Origin: Petrimonas sp. IBARAKI
GTDB taxonomy: Bacteria; Bacteroidota; Bacteroidia; Bacteroidales; Dysgonomonadaceae
Length of the DNA: 64,000 bases
Direction: 5' to 3'
Assembly (NCBI GenBank): GCA_002356435.2
Contig: AP018040.2
Location: forward strand, 2,046,001-2,110,000
A program made the translations under genes and the position numbers. The number at the start of each line of letters is the position of its first letter. Position 1 is the first letter of the stretch. The notes below the pieces were generated by a model. The model was not told where the DNA came from. It did no database searches and was given only the letters and a program-made list of their open reading frames with translations. Of the stretch, positions 27,446 to 36,471 are shown piece by piece.

Positions 27446-28594
27446 TCAGAGTTTACGTGCACCGTCACTTATGACAACGTCGTATACCTTAGGTTCATGT
27501 CCGTATTTTTCTTTGAACTTTAATTTAGCGTCAGCTATGAACGAATCATACAATTCGTCTTTAACAAGATTGATGGTACAACCACCAAAGCCACCGCCCA
27601 TAACCCGAGAACCTGTAACTCCGTGTTCTTTTGCCACATCATTGAGGAAATCGAGTTCTTCGCAGCTCACTTCATAAAGTTTGCTCATTCCGTGATGCGT
27701 CTCATACATTTTCTCCCCAACGGTTTCGTAATCTCCACGTTCCAGGGCATCGCTCACATCTCTAACCCGTTGAGTTTCTTCAATCACGTACTCGGCGCGC
27801 ATATAATCTTCTTCCGAGATTTCGTTTTTGACTTCTTTAAGCATATCCATTGTTGCATCACGTAGGAACTTCACTTCGGGATGACGTTTGGCAATAGTTT
27901 CCGCAGCGTGCTCACACGATTCCCGGCGTTTGTTATACGCCGATGAAGCCAATTCGTGTTTCACAACGGTATCGAGCAACACCAATTTATACCCTTCGGG
28001 ATCAAACGGGAAGTACTGGTATTCCATCGTTTTTGTGTCGAGCCTTATCAAATGCCCCTTTTTGCCAAAAAGCGATGCAAACTGATCCATAATGCCACAT
28101 TTCACACCTACGTAGTTATGCTCGGTAGATTGTCCGATACGTGCCAGTTCGAAGGTATCAATCCCCAGATTGAACATGTCGTTCAGTGCATATGCATAAG
28201 TACTTTCCAGGGCAGCAGATGACGACATCCCTGCTCCTAACGGAACATCTCCTGCAAATACAGTATCGAAACCTGCTACGGCTCCACCGCGTTTAATAAT
28301 CTCACGGCATACCCCGAATATGTATTTTGCCCAGCCTTCCTGGGGTAGATCCTCTTCATTGAGCCCAAACTCCGAACTTTCGTTTAAATCTATGGCAAAA
28401 GCACGGACCTTCTCCGTTCCGTTTAACCGTATAGCGGCTATCATTCCTTTATCGATAGCTCCGGGAAAAACAAAACTTCCGTTGTAATCGGTATGCTCAC
28501 CTATAAGGTTTACGCGTCCGGGAGACGCGTAAACTTCAGGTGTATTGTTACCAAATTTTTCTTGATAAATTTTTAAAACCTGTTCTTTAGTCAT
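27446..28594 (-). CDS. galK: galactokinase
   Basis: GHMP kinase of 382 aa that phosphorylates alpha-D-galactose at C1, the entry step of the Leloir pathway in the cytoplasm. The galactokinase signature GRVNLIGEHTDYNGSFVFP is at residues 26-44. The ATP loop PLGAGMSSSAALE is near residue 117, and the C-terminal GHMP motif GGGFGGCTINL is near 336. The length is standard. It is 67 nt downstream of the sugar transporter gene and part of the order galM-gluP-galK. galT and galE are not in the window. Confidence 0.95.
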   Translation of the reverse strand: MTKEQVLKIYQEKFGNNTPEVYASPGRVNLIGEHTDYNGSFVFPGAIDKGMIAAIRLNGTEKVRAFAIDLNESSEFGLNEEDLPQEGWAKYIFGVCREIIKRGGAVAGFDTVFAGDVPLGAGMSSSAALESTYAYALNDMFNLGIDTFELARIGQSTEHNYVGVKCGIMDQFASLFGKKGHLIRLDTKTMEYQYFPFDPEGYKLVLLDTVVKHELASSAYNKRRESCEHAAETIAKRHPEVKFLRDATMDMLKEVKNEISEEDYMRAEYVIEETQRVRDVSDALERGDYETVGEKMYETHHGMSKLYEVSCEELDFLNDVAKEHGVTGSRVMGGGFGGCTINLVKDELYDSFIADAKLKFKEKYGHEPKVYDVVISDGARKL

Positions 28595-28661
28595 ATTTTT
28601 TATAATTATTTCATTTGCGCATCTGTGAAAACTTAATGTTAGAGGCTGTTTTCACAGGGAG

Positions 28662-29969
28662 TTATTCCACATCTGTGGTAGAAATATCCTTGTTTACGTT
28701 TTTGGATCCGATCAACGCATAGTATAGCAAGTATGCCAACCCAATAAAGATTACCCAATAGCTTACCAGGTAATCGTTGCCTAAATCAGCCACAGCACCT
28801 TGAATACCAGGAAGAATTCCTCCTCCGCAAACCAAGGTCATAAATATTCCCGAAGCAGCCGGCGTAAACTTGCCCAACCCTTCTACCGAAAGATTAAAAA
28901 TACTGCCCCACATAATGGATGTACAAATACCGATTATAACGATAAACATGGCGTTGATGGGTACTTGTGCCATTCCAAAGGAAAGGGCGCCGGTGGCAGA
29001 AGTTTGAAGTGCCGGAATCGCCACCTGCGTAGTGGTGGGTGACAAGATCGCTGCCAACACAAGAATTATTCCAATTGAAGAAACGGTCGCAAGCATGGTC
29101 TTGCTGGATACTTTACTGCCCAGAGATGCTCCCAGCAACCTGCCCATTAACATTAAAAACCAATACGTCCCAGCAACGAACCCTGCCGTTGTTTTTCCAA
29201 CCGGTGTATCGGATAACCATAAAATCAAGATACCGGGCGTACCCACTTCAACACCCACATAAACAAAAATTGCGATGGCACCTAAAATGAAATGCCTGAA
29301 TTTCATTGCGCCGCTCATCAGGTTCTTTAGTGGTTCTTTGGTTTTCGTAGCATGAGGTTCAGGAATGTTTACGACCAACAGCACAAAGAAAACAAGGGCA
29401 AAAACACCCATCGCGATATACATTACCGGAAATACGTCTTTTATGTTTGCCTTAGCCGTTTCACCGATTAAGATTCCTACAAAAGCCGGAGTAAAAGTTG
29501 CCATTACGGAGTTAAACGATCCTCCAACCTGAATAAGCTGGTTTCCTTTGTTTCCCCCGCCTCCCAATGTATTCAACATAGGGTTAACCACAATATTTAA
29601 CAAACACATGGAAAAACCTGCGATAAAAGCTCCGAGCAAATAAACACCGAAAGCGGCCGTTTGAGGAGCATGTCCGGAAAGGAATTGGGTGAAAACTCCA
29701 ACAAAACCGATTACAATGGCAATGAGAGCTGTTTTTTTATAGCCCACGCGCTGCAGGAGTATCCCTCCCGGAATTCCCATAACGGCATACGCGATGAAGT
29801 TCGCCATATTTCCCAGTAATCCCTGGAAATTGGAGGCTCCAAATTGTTCTTTTAATACTTGTCCCATCGGCGCCGCCAGGTTGGTCACGAATGCGATCAT
29901 TCCAAACAGTGCGATCATCATGACGATGGGCACTATCCGGTTACTTTTCTGATTAGTTGTTGTATTCAT
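28662..29969 (-). CDS. gluP: glucose/galactose MFS transporter (FHS family, GluP/FucP-like)
   Basis: Twelve-helix sugar:H+ symporter of 435 aa in the inner membrane. Family traits are the N-terminal helix with LAAPMGQVLKEQFGASNFQGLLGNMANF, the AYAVMGIPGGILLQRVGYKKT loop, LNIVVNPMLNTLGGGGNKGNQL, and PINAMFIVIIGICTSIMWGSIF in the second half. Its place between galM and galK indicates galactose, perhaps glucose, as cargo. The starting ATG is followed by a polar leader typical of this family (NTTTNQKSNRIVPI). Confidence 0.9.
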   Translation of the reverse strand: MNTTTNQKSNRIVPIVMMIALFGMIAFVTNLAAPMGQVLKEQFGASNFQGLLGNMANFIAYAVMGIPGGILLQRVGYKKTALIAIVIGFVGVFTQFLSGHAPQTAAFGVYLLGAFIAGFSMCLLNIVVNPMLNTLGGGGNKGNQLIQVGGSFNSVMATFTPAFVGILIGETAKANIKDVFPVMYIAMGVFALVFFVLLVVNIPEPHATKTKEPLKNLMSGAMKFRHFILGAIAIFVYVGVEVGTPGILILWLSDTPVGKTTAGFVAGTYWFLMLMGRLLGASLGSKVSSKTMLATVSSIGIILVLAAILSPTTTQVAIPALQTSATGALSFGMAQVPINAMFIVIIGICTSIMWGSIFNLSVEGLGKFTPAASGIFMTLVCGGGILPGIQGAVADLGNDYLVSYWVIFIGLAYLLYYALIGSKNVNKDISTTDVE

Positions 29970-30016
29970 ACTTTTTGATATTAATAAAAATGTTGATTTA
30001 TTTTGAGCATTGTCTG

Positions 30017-31090
30017 TTATGTGGAAAATTTGTACGTTGTCCTTGAATTGAATATTTCACCGGGTTTTAAAACTACCGAAGGATATTCGGGTTTATTTAT
30101 ACTATCGGGGAAGTGCTGCGTTTCAAAACATACCGCAGAACGCTCGGGGTAACGATGTCCTTTCTTTGCAGAAAATCCGCCCGTCATCCAGTTCCCCGTA
30201 TACACCTGTACTCCAGGCTCTGTAGTAAACATTTCCATTTTAATTCCGGTTTTGGGCGATTCACAAACGCCAACGTACGAATATTCATTATCGCTTTGTT
30301 TGTTCAACACAAAAGTGTGATCGTATCCTTTTCCAAAACGAAGTTGTTCAAAATCGTCGTTAATCCGTTCCCCAATGGTGCGAGGAGTTGTAAAATCCAT
30401 TGGGGTATCCTTCACAGGCTCCGCAGCTCCGTACGGAATGGCTGTTGCATCGGTAGGCAGATAGGCATCTGCATTCAACGTCAGTACGTGATCGCCGATA
30501 TAGGGATCTCCCTCACCCGAAAGATTGAAATAGGAATGGTTCGTGAGGTTAAGGATCGTGGTTTGATCAGTCACCGCTTTGTAAAAAATATCGAGGGCAT
30601 TATCGTTTGTAAGCGTGTAAGTAACGTATACATCCAGATTTCCTGGGAAACCTTCCTCTCCATCTACCGATAAGTAGTGTAGTTCGATACTGTTTTCCGA
30701 AACATTTACCACGTTCCAGACAACAGCATTAAACCCTTTTAGGCCACCGTGAAGAGAATTGGGTCCGTTGTTAACGGCAAGTTTGTACTCTTTATCTCCC
30801 AACGTGAACTTACCGCAGGCAATCCGGTTGGCTGTCCTGCCACAAACAGCCCCGAAGTAGGGCTCTTCCGAGGTCAGGTATTCTTCGATGGAGGAATGAC
30901 CCAATACAATATCCGTAAGGGTTCCGCTTTTATCGGGAACCATTAACGAAACAATTTTTGCACCGTAATTTGTGATGGTAATTTCGCTTCCTAGTTTATT
31001 GGTTAGGACGTATAAGCCGGTTTGCTCTCCATCGAGCTCTTTTGCGAACGCGCCTGATAGCAAACCGGACTTGCTATACATATTATCCAT
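30017..31090 (-). CDS. galM: aldose 1-epimerase (galactose mutarotase)
   Basis: Cytoplasmic mutarotase of 357 aa interconverting beta- and alpha-D-galactose so that galactokinase can act. Visible motifs are GAVCGRTANRIACGKF, NNGPNSLHGGLKGFNAVVW with the catalytic histidine, LTNHSYFNLSGEGDPYIGDH with the second histidine, and the C-terminal AVCFETQHFPDSINKPEYPS with the catalytic glutamate region. No signal peptide. It is first in the galM-gluP-galK-NUDIX operon; the promoter region carries a large palindrome. Confidence 0.94.
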   Translation of the reverse strand: MDNMYSKSGLLSGAFAKELDGEQTGLYVLTNKLGSEITITNYGAKIVSLMVPDKSGTLTDIVLGHSSIEEYLTSEEPYFGAVCGRTANRIACGKFTLGDKEYKLAVNNGPNSLHGGLKGFNAVVWNVVNVSENSIELHYLSVDGEEGFPGNLDVYVTYTLTNDNALDIFYKAVTDQTTILNLTNHSYFNLSGEGDPYIGDHVLTLNADAYLPTDATAIPYGAAEPVKDTPMDFTTPRTIGERINDDFEQLRFGKGYDHTFVLNKQSDNEYSYVGVCESPKTGIKMEMFTTEPGVQVYTGNWMTGGFSAKKGHRYPERSAVCFETQHFPDSINKPEYPSVVLKPGEIFNSRTTYKFST

Positions 31091-31157
31091 GTTTTTGAGG
31101 TTTTAAAAATAAGATGGTGATGAAGATTGGATCTTTCTTTGAAAATTCGTGTAAAAA

Positions 31158-31199
31158 TAACACATTTTTAATTTATTCAGCAAATTTAAAATTGTGTTA
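31158..31199. promoter_or_regulatory. palindromic operator over the galM promoter
   Basis: Two 17-nt arms, TAACACATTTTTAATTT (31158-31174) and AATTTAAAATTGTGTTA (31183-31199), are complementary at 15 of 17 positions with an 8-nt spacer. The right arm contains CAAATTTA (31181-31188), which on the minus strand is the -7 element TAAATTTG, about 85 nt before galM. Binding here would block the promoter. The NUDIX regulator is the obvious candidate, though unproven. Confidence 0.6.
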
Positions 31200-31333
31200 T
31201 AAAACATATTTTTAGTCATAAAATCCTTTTTTTGAGGAATATACTTCCGTTAAAAATTTATAATCACCTGATTTTTTGCCTATTAATTATATAAATCAGG
31301 CATAATTTTTGTTTATGAGAAACAAAAGAAAAA

Positions 31334-32635
31334 TCACAAATATTCGTGGCTTACTTTCGTTTTTTTTGTAACCATTACTTTGTCGATTTTATTGCCGTCT
31401 ACATCCACAACCTCAAACGTTGTATTTTCATACGTGAATACATCCCCCACTTGCGGAATTTTATTAATGTTGGACAATACAAATCCTGCAACCGTAGAAT
31501 AATCGATCTCTTCGAAGTCGATAATAAAATCGTCAATAAAATTGGTCAACACCTCTATGGGTGCCTCACCGTTGATTAAAGCGGAGTTCTCGTTGCGCAT
31601 AAAAACATCAGGTTCCTCCATTTCATTCTCGTCAGGGATTGAACCTACCAGATTTTCAATAATGTCGTGCAACGTAATAATTCCATCCAGGCTTCCGTAT
31701 TCGTCCACTACAACAGCGAAAAACTTGTGCTGTTGGCGAAACTGCTCCAGTACCTTTCTTGCGCGGAGGGTAGAAGGTATTATCAGGGGGTCATGAACCA
31801 GTTTATGGATATCGATCTCTCCTTTCCTGTATAATTCCGAAAGCAATTCCTTCATGGTTACAATACCCACAAACTCATCCAGTGTCTTGTTGCAAACAAG
31901 TACCCTTCCGTGCTTGGTTTGCAACAGATCGGCAATTACTTCTTCTTTTTCTTTCGAAATATCTACCCACTCCACATCTGTTCTGTGAGTCATTAAATGA
32001 CGTGCACGTTTATCGGAAAAATAGAAAACCTGCTCATGAATGATGTTCTCTTCCCTTTCTATAACTCCTTCTTTTGATGCCGTTTTCAGCATGGCCCGAA
32101 GCTCCATTTCCGAAACCACATCATCCTTGGGCTTCAACCCGATAAGTTTGTTGAACAAACTGGTGGAAAGAGCCAGAAACCGAACAAACGGATAAAAGAT
32201 GACGCTGACAAAATGGATGGGCCTGGAGACGGCCACAGCCACTTTCTCGGCACTGTTCAGTGCAACGGTCTTGGGTACCAGTTCACCGATAACGATTGAC
32301 AAATAGGTTATACCCACTACTACAACCACCATGGATATTGTTTCCGCGTATGGCGCACTCCAGGCAAACCGATCGAAAAAAGGTATCAGGTAAACAGAGA
32401 GTGTGGCTCCTCCATAGGCTCCGTTTACGATTCCGATGAGGGTGATTCCCACTTGCACTGAAGACAAAAAACTATCGGGATCGGACTGCAATTTCAATGC
32501 TTTTTCCGCTCCTTTGTTTCCTTTTTTCCGTTCCGTTTCGAGTTTGGTCTTTTTTGCCGATACCACAGCAATTTCGGACATGGCAAAAAAACCGTTGAGG
32601 ATAATCAGAAAGAATATGATGAATATATCAATCAT
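31334..32635 (-). CDS. CorC/HlyC-type hemolysin family protein (DUF21-CBS-CorC_HlyC)
   Basis: Membrane protein of 433 aa. The start MIDIFIIFFLIILNGFFAMSE is preferred; a start four codons earlier would overlap the upstream gene. The N-terminal DUF21/CNNM region has about four helices and includes FAMSEIAVVSAKKTKLE and FLSSVQVGITLIGIVNGAYGG. Next come two CBS domains (about residues 195-320, MTHRTDVEWVD and DEYGSLDGIITLHDIIENLVG) and a C-terminal CorC_HlyC domain (EIDYSTVAGFVLSNINKIPQ). Such proteins act in magnesium or cobalt export or resistance; toxin activity is not implied. It follows the nucleotidyltransferase gene by 5 nt. Confidence 0.88.
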   Translation of the reverse strand: MIDIFIIFFLIILNGFFAMSEIAVVSAKKTKLETERKKGNKGAEKALKLQSDPDSFLSSVQVGITLIGIVNGAYGGATLSVYLIPFFDRFAWSAPYAETISMVVVVVGITYLSIVIGELVPKTVALNSAEKVAVAVSRPIHFVSVIFYPFVRFLALSTSLFNKLIGLKPKDDVVSEMELRAMLKTASKEGVIEREENIIHEQVFYFSDKRARHLMTHRTDVEWVDISKEKEEVIADLLQTKHGRVLVCNKTLDEFVGIVTMKELLSELYRKGEIDIHKLVHDPLIIPSTLRARKVLEQFRQQHKFFAVVVDEYGSLDGIITLHDIIENLVGSIPDENEMEEPDVFMRNENSALINGEAPIEVLTNFIDDFIIDFEEIDYSTVAGFVLSNINKIPQVGDVFTYENTTFEVVDVDGNKIDKVMVTKKTKVSHEYL

Positions 32636-32640
32636 TTTGT

Positions 32641-33543
32641 CTACCACAATGGCGACGGATAAACTTTCTCGTCTGACAGTTCTTGCAATTTTTTAACTAC
32701 CCCGGGACGATCTTCGGCATAAGTCACACCAAACCATTTGGAAGGTGTATCCAGCACCTTCACGGTAGAGACTCCATTCACGATAAGGTGGTTAACCAGT
32801 AATGGGATAAAGTATTCCGCTTTTGTGTTCTCTGCGTTTTCTTTTAAGAAATGCACAAAATAATCATCCGAATGGTTGAAATAATCAGGGGTGAAGCCCC
32901 ACATATTCATAGATACCGGTGTATTATCGTCAATTGCTATCCAATTTCCGTTATCTTCCCGGTAGCAGACAGCACCATCTATACGCTTTACCTGAGTACG
33001 TTCAACAACTCCCGTCAGGTTTCCGTTTTCGTCAGTTTCGCAAACCCCACGGGCTACCGTTCCGCTTTCCGAAAGTGTGTTTCCTACCCGGTAACCAATC
33101 ATACCGTACTTGTTCTCCGAATTTTCCAATGTCTTCAGGTAATCGGCCAGCACGCCGAAGCTTTCACGGCCGTAGAAATCATCGGCATTAATTACGGCAA
33201 ACGGCTCCTGAATCACTTCTTTACCCATCATCACCGCGTGATTGGTACCCCATGGTTTTACACGTCCCTCGGGAACGACAAATCCTTCGGGGAGGGCGTC
33301 CAGTTCCTGAAAAACAAGTTCTACGGGGATTTTCTTTTCGTACTTTTTAACGATCTTCTCCCTGAAATCTTCTTCAAACGACTGACGAATAACAAATACG
33401 AGTTTCCCGAATCCGGCATTTACAGCATCAAAAATGGAATAATCCATAATGGTTTCACCGCTCGGCCCTACGCCGTCTAACTGTTTTAAGCCGCCGTAAC
33501 GGCTGCCCATCCCGGCAGCCAATACAAATAATGTTGGTTTCAT
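32641..33543 (-). CDS. sugar-phosphate nucleotidyltransferase-like protein
   Basis: GT-A fold nucleotidyltransferase of 300 aa. The N-terminal pyrophosphorylase signature is LFVLAAGMGSRYGGLKQLDGVGP, with FAVINADDFYG supplying the metal-binding aspartate. GGLKQLDG differs from the GTRLxPxT form of RmlA/GalU, and the family is a separate group widespread in Bacteroidetes that is sometimes linked to phosphotransfer onto sugars. The acceptor is unknown. It is immediately upstream of the CorC-like gene, apparently cotranscribed. Confidence 0.83.
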   Translation of the reverse strand: MKPTLFVLAAGMGSRYGGLKQLDGVGPSGETIMDYSIFDAVNAGFGKLVFVIRQSFEEDFREKIVKKYEKKIPVELVFQELDALPEGFVVPEGRVKPWGTNHAVMMGKEVIQEPFAVINADDFYGRESFGVLADYLKTLENSENKYGMIGYRVGNTLSESGTVARGVCETDENGNLTGVVERTQVKRIDGAVCYREDNGNWIAIDDNTPVSMNMWGFTPDYFNHSDDYFVHFLKENAENTKAEYFIPLLVNHLIVNGVSTVKVLDTPSKWFGVTYAEDRPGVVKKLQELSDEKVYPSPLW

Positions 33544-33668
33544 TGATGATTTATCTAATTTAAAAAACTGTTCTGATGCACAAATTTAAGGAAAAAGATT
33601 GACGAAAAACAGCATATACGGAAAAGATTATTAACAAATGTCGATTTCTTTTTCCCGCCCTAATGGCT

Positions 33669-33676
33669 TATCTTTG
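33669..33676 (+). promoter_or_regulatory. -7 promoter element for the ArfB-like gene
   Basis: TATCTTTG matches TAnnTTTG and lies 24 nt before the ATG at 33701. The -33 element is not clear. Confidence 0.4.
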
Positions 33677-33700
33677 TTCTAAAGAACGTATTTTTACGAT

Positions 33701-34108
33701 ATGACGGAGCCGGACATTGATAAATTAATGAACGAGTGTACTTTTTCGACTGTACGCAGCAGTGGAAGTGGTGGACAGCATGTAAACAAGGTCGAGACCA
33801 AAGTTACGTTGTCTTTGAATATCGGTCAATCACAGATTTTGTCGACCGAACAAAAGCAGCGGATACAACAGAAGTTGAGAAACCGTATCAGCCAGGAAGG
33901 AATCTTGCAGATCAGCAGCGACACAGAACGTTCCCAGGCAATGAACAAGAAAGCGGTAATTGTAAAATTAGAGAACCTCCTGAAGAAAGCATGTCGCGAA
34001 GAAAAAAAACGCGTGGCCACGAAACGTACCCTGAGCTCCATTCAGAAAAGGCTCGACAACAAAAAACAGCTATCTGAGAAAAAAAGGCGTAGATCGGAAA
34101 ATTTTTGA
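33701..34108 (+). CDS. arfB: alternative ribosome-rescue factor ArfB (peptidyl-tRNA hydrolase, YaeJ)
   Basis: Codon-independent release factor of 135 aa that frees ribosomes stalled on broken mRNA. The catalytic GGQ tripeptide is at residues 24-26 within SSGSGGQHVNKVETKVTL. The C-terminal third is strongly basic (KKACREEKKRVATKRTLS, then KKQLSEKKRRRSENF) and would enter the empty mRNA channel. It lacks the codon-recognition domain of RF1/RF2. Length and layout match ArfB. It stands alone and converges on the pseudouridine synthase gene. Confidence 0.9.
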   Translation: MTEPDIDKLMNECTFSTVRSSGSGGQHVNKVETKVTLSLNIGQSQILSTEQKQRIQQKLRNRISQEGILQISSDTERSQAMNKKAVIVKLENLLKKACREEKKRVATKRTLSSIQKRLDNKKQLSEKKRRRSENF

Positions 34109-34129
34109 GAACACTCAACAAAGCCTGTT

Positions 34130-34810
34130 TCAGTGAACGTTTGTATTGATCAACGCATTCCACAACACATCATCAGGCGTTGGCGCCACTACTTCTATTT
34201 TTTCTTTCGAGACCGGATGAATAAATGCTATTTTCCGTGCATGAAGACTGATGCTCCCATCCGGATTCGACCGTTCGGCACCGTATTTCAGATCTCCTTT
34301 TATCGGACTTCCAATTTTTGATAACTGACAACGGATCTGATGATGCCGGCCTGTTTCCAGATCAACCTCCAGTAAATTGTAGTTTTGCGATTGTCCAATC
34401 ACCTTGTAGTGCAATACCGACTTCTTCGTGTTGGGTTTCTCCACATCATATGCCGTTGATTTATTGGTTCGCTCATTTTTAATGAGGTAATGCGTCAGCG
34501 TGGCTTCGGTTTTCTCCGGAAGTTTTTTCACAACTGCCCAATAGGTTTTGTCGATCTCATTGTTTTTGAACATCGCATTCAACCGGGACAACGCTTTGCT
34601 TGTTTTGGCAAAAACCACTATTCCACTCGTCGGCCGATCCAGGCGGTGTGTCACCCCGCAGAATACATTTCCGGGCTTGTTATACTTCACCTTCAGGTAC
34701 TCTTTCACCTCTTCAGAAAGTGGTTTGTCCCCGGTTTTATCGCCTTGCACAATCTCTCCCGGAGCCTTGTTAACGACAACCAGATGGTTGTCTTCGTATA
34801 AAACGGTCAT
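34130..34810 (-). CDS. RluA-family RNA pseudouridine synthase
   Basis: Pseudouridine synthase of 226 aa, only the catalytic domain. The catalytic aspartate is in HRLDRPTSGIVVFAK, with ETGRHHQIRCQLSKIG as the second conserved block and SLHARKIAFIHPV near the end. No S4 domain is present, so it resembles the short RluA/TruC-like enzymes that modify 23S rRNA or tRNA; the exact site is not deducible. It starts 4 nt after fabG, probably translated from the same mRNA. Confidence 0.9.
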   Translation of the reverse strand: MTVLYEDNHLVVVNKAPGEIVQGDKTGDKPLSEEVKEYLKVKYNKPGNVFCGVTHRLDRPTSGIVVFAKTSKALSRLNAMFKNNEIDKTYWAVVKKLPEKTEATLTHYLIKNERTNKSTAYDVEKPNTKKSVLHYKVIGQSQNYNLLEVDLETGRHHQIRCQLSKIGSPIKGDLKYGAERSNPDGSISLHARKIAFIHPVSKEKIEVVAPTPDDVLWNALINTNVH

Positions 34811-34814
34811 TTTT

Positions 34815-35561
34815 TTACATGTTCATTCCTCCACACACGTGAATCACCTGTCCGCTCACGTACGAAGAGAGTTCCGATGCAAGATAGACAGCCGTATTAG
34901 CAACATCATCGGGTGTCCCACCACGGCGTAACGGAATTTGTTTTGCCCACTCGTTGCGAACCTCTTCAGAGAGCGCAGCAGTCATATCTGTAATTATAAA
35001 ACCCGGAGCAATGGCATTTACACGGATTCCCCTTGAACCCACCTCTTTTGCCATCGACTTTGTCAGCCCGATCATCCCTGCTTTGGAAGCGGAATAGTTT
35101 GACTGTCCGGCATTTCCGGATACACCCACTACGGAACTCATGTTGATTATGCTTCCTGCTTTCTGGCGCATCATTACCGGAGTGACTGCATGGGTAAAAT
35201 TAAATGCCGATTTCAGGTTCACATTGATTACGGCATCCCATTGCTGCTCGGTCATACGCATCATTAATCCGTCTTTGGTAATCCCGGCATTGTTGACCAA
35301 TATATCGATCCGCCCGAAATCGCTGAGGACTTCTTCCACTACCTTGTGTGTTTCGTCAAAGTTTGCAGCGTTGGAGGCATATCCTTTGCATTTCACGCCC
35401 AGCGATGCTATTTCGCTTTCGGTAGCTTTACCCACTTCATCGATAGTTAAATCGGTAAAAGCAATGTTGGCTCCTTCCGAAGCGTATTTCAGTGCGATGG
35501 CTTTTCCGATACCGCGCGCTGCACCAGTGATAAGCGCTGTTTTTCCTTCTAATAATTTCAT
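34815..35561 (-). CDS. fabG: 3-oxoacyl-[acyl-carrier-protein] reductase
   Basis: Short-chain dehydrogenase of 248 aa, the standard FabG length, reducing beta-ketoacyl-ACP with NADPH in fatty acid elongation. The cofactor motif is TGAARGIGKAIALKY (residues 11-25). NNAGITKDGLMMRM follows, and the catalytic Ser-Tyr-Lys set lies in SSVVGVSGNAGQSNYSASKAG. The C-terminus SGQVIHVCGGMNM is typical of bacterial FabG. It follows the TetR gene by 34 nt and precedes the pseudouridine synthase, so three genes likely form one unit. Confidence 0.93.
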   Translation of the reverse strand: MKLLEGKTALITGAARGIGKAIALKYASEGANIAFTDLTIDEVGKATESEIASLGVKCKGYASNAANFDETHKVVEEVLSDFGRIDILVNNAGITKDGLMMRMTEQQWDAVINVNLKSAFNFTHAVTPVMMRQKAGSIINMSSVVGVSGNAGQSNYSASKAGMIGLTKSMAKEVGSRGIRVNAIAPGFIITDMTAALSEEVRNEWAKQIPLRRGGTPDDVANTAVYLASELSSYVSGQVIHVCGGMNM

Positions 35562-35595
35562 GTGTTTATTTTTTTATTTTATCTCTCTGATTATA

Positions 35596-36186
35596 TTATC
35601 TCTTGTTTAATCCCTTAAAAACGAGATTATAGACTATTTCCCTGTCTTCCTGCCTGTCCAGTCTTAAGTTCAGCACTCCTCTTATAACCGGAACTTCCAG
35701 TCCCTTCAACGCAAAATGCAGTATCTCTGCCGTTCTGGGTATGTCGTTAACCGTAAACACAGCCGATTTGGAACCGTCGGCAAGAATGGTTTCCAGGTAG
35801 TGTATCTCTTTTTTGTCAAATTCCTTGCGAACATTTTCCACCAACCATATATCCCGGAAAAAGTCGGCACGAAGCGTTCCGTTGCGTGTGACAACCTCTT
35901 TGATTATGCTGAGCCGGGAAAAGGTAAACATCATCAACTTATCATCGGCTGGCAGGTCACGTTTAATCACATCCTCCAGGGCAGCATACAGCTTTTGGAG
36001 TTCCGACCCGATAACCGCTTTATAAACATCTTTCTTGTTTTTAAAATAGGTATAAAGCGTTCTGCGTCCATATCCCGATGCTTCTGCAATCTCGTTCATT
36101 GTCGTGCTGTCAACGCCTTTTTTTGCAAAAAGTTGCCGGGCTACTTCGATGAGGTTTCGTTTTGTTTTGGGTGTTGCGACAGTCAT
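35596..36186 (-). CDS. TetR/AcrR family transcriptional regulator
   Basis: One-component repressor of 196 aa. The N-terminal HTH (residues 9-55) includes RNLIEVARQLFAKKGVDSTT and the recognition helix region GYGRRTLYTYFKNKKDVYKAV. The C-terminal ligand domain is family-variable. Located just upstream of fabG, it may sense acyl compounds and control the fabG unit, as TetR-type FabR/FadR analogues do elsewhere. This is inference from position. Confidence 0.88.
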   Translation of the reverse strand: MTVATPKTKRNLIEVARQLFAKKGVDSTTMNEIAEASGYGRRTLYTYFKNKKDVYKAVIGSELQKLYAALEDVIKRDLPADDKLMMFTFSRLSIIKEVVTRNGTLRADFFRDIWLVENVRKEFDKKEIHYLETILADGSKSAVFTVNDIPRTAEILHFALKGLEVPVIRGVLNLRLDRQEDREIVYNLVFKGLNKR

Positions 36187-36332
36187 AAATGCACAATTAT
36201 GATATGTTTGTGCAAAAATAACACAAAGTTTTTAAGAAACGAAACGATTTGCGAACAAAATGGGAATAATCGGGAAAATTTGTTGCTACGAGGCAGCAGG
36301 CATCTTTTTTGCGGTTTAAAGCTGTCGTTTTA

Positions 36333-36363
36333 TTTGCTTTATAAAAAATAAATTATACTTTTG
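36333..36363 (+). promoter_or_regulatory. promoter for the trpB2 transcript
   Basis: TTTG at 36333-36336, a 19-nt spacer, then TACTTTTG at 36356-36363 match the Bacteroidetes TTTG-N19-TAnnTTTG promoter. The predicted transcript start near 36370 leaves a leader of about 100 nt. Confidence 0.7.
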
Positions 36364-36373
36364 TACATCAAAA

Positions 36374-36432
36374 CCGACTTTTACAGGTCGAGATGACATT
36401 ACTGCCTGATGTTCTCAGCTTCAGGCTTTTTT
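36374..36432 (+). promoter_or_regulatory. attenuator-like leader with terminator hairpin before trpB2
   Basis: Within the leader, CGAC/GTCG (36375-36390) forms a small hairpin. A second hairpin, GCCTGA (36404-36409) / TCAGGC (36421-36426), runs straight into TTTTTT, a full intrinsic terminator lying upstream of the trpB2 ATG. A 14-codon ORF from 36393 to 36437 overlaps the hairpin but has no Trp codon, which argues against classical leader-peptide attenuation. It may be the Bacteroid-trp RNA motif described upstream of Bacteroidetes trp genes; that match was not tested. Confidence 0.6.
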
Positions 36433-36471
36433 ATTAGCATCCAAAGAAACGAAAATAAAAAAATACAGCTG

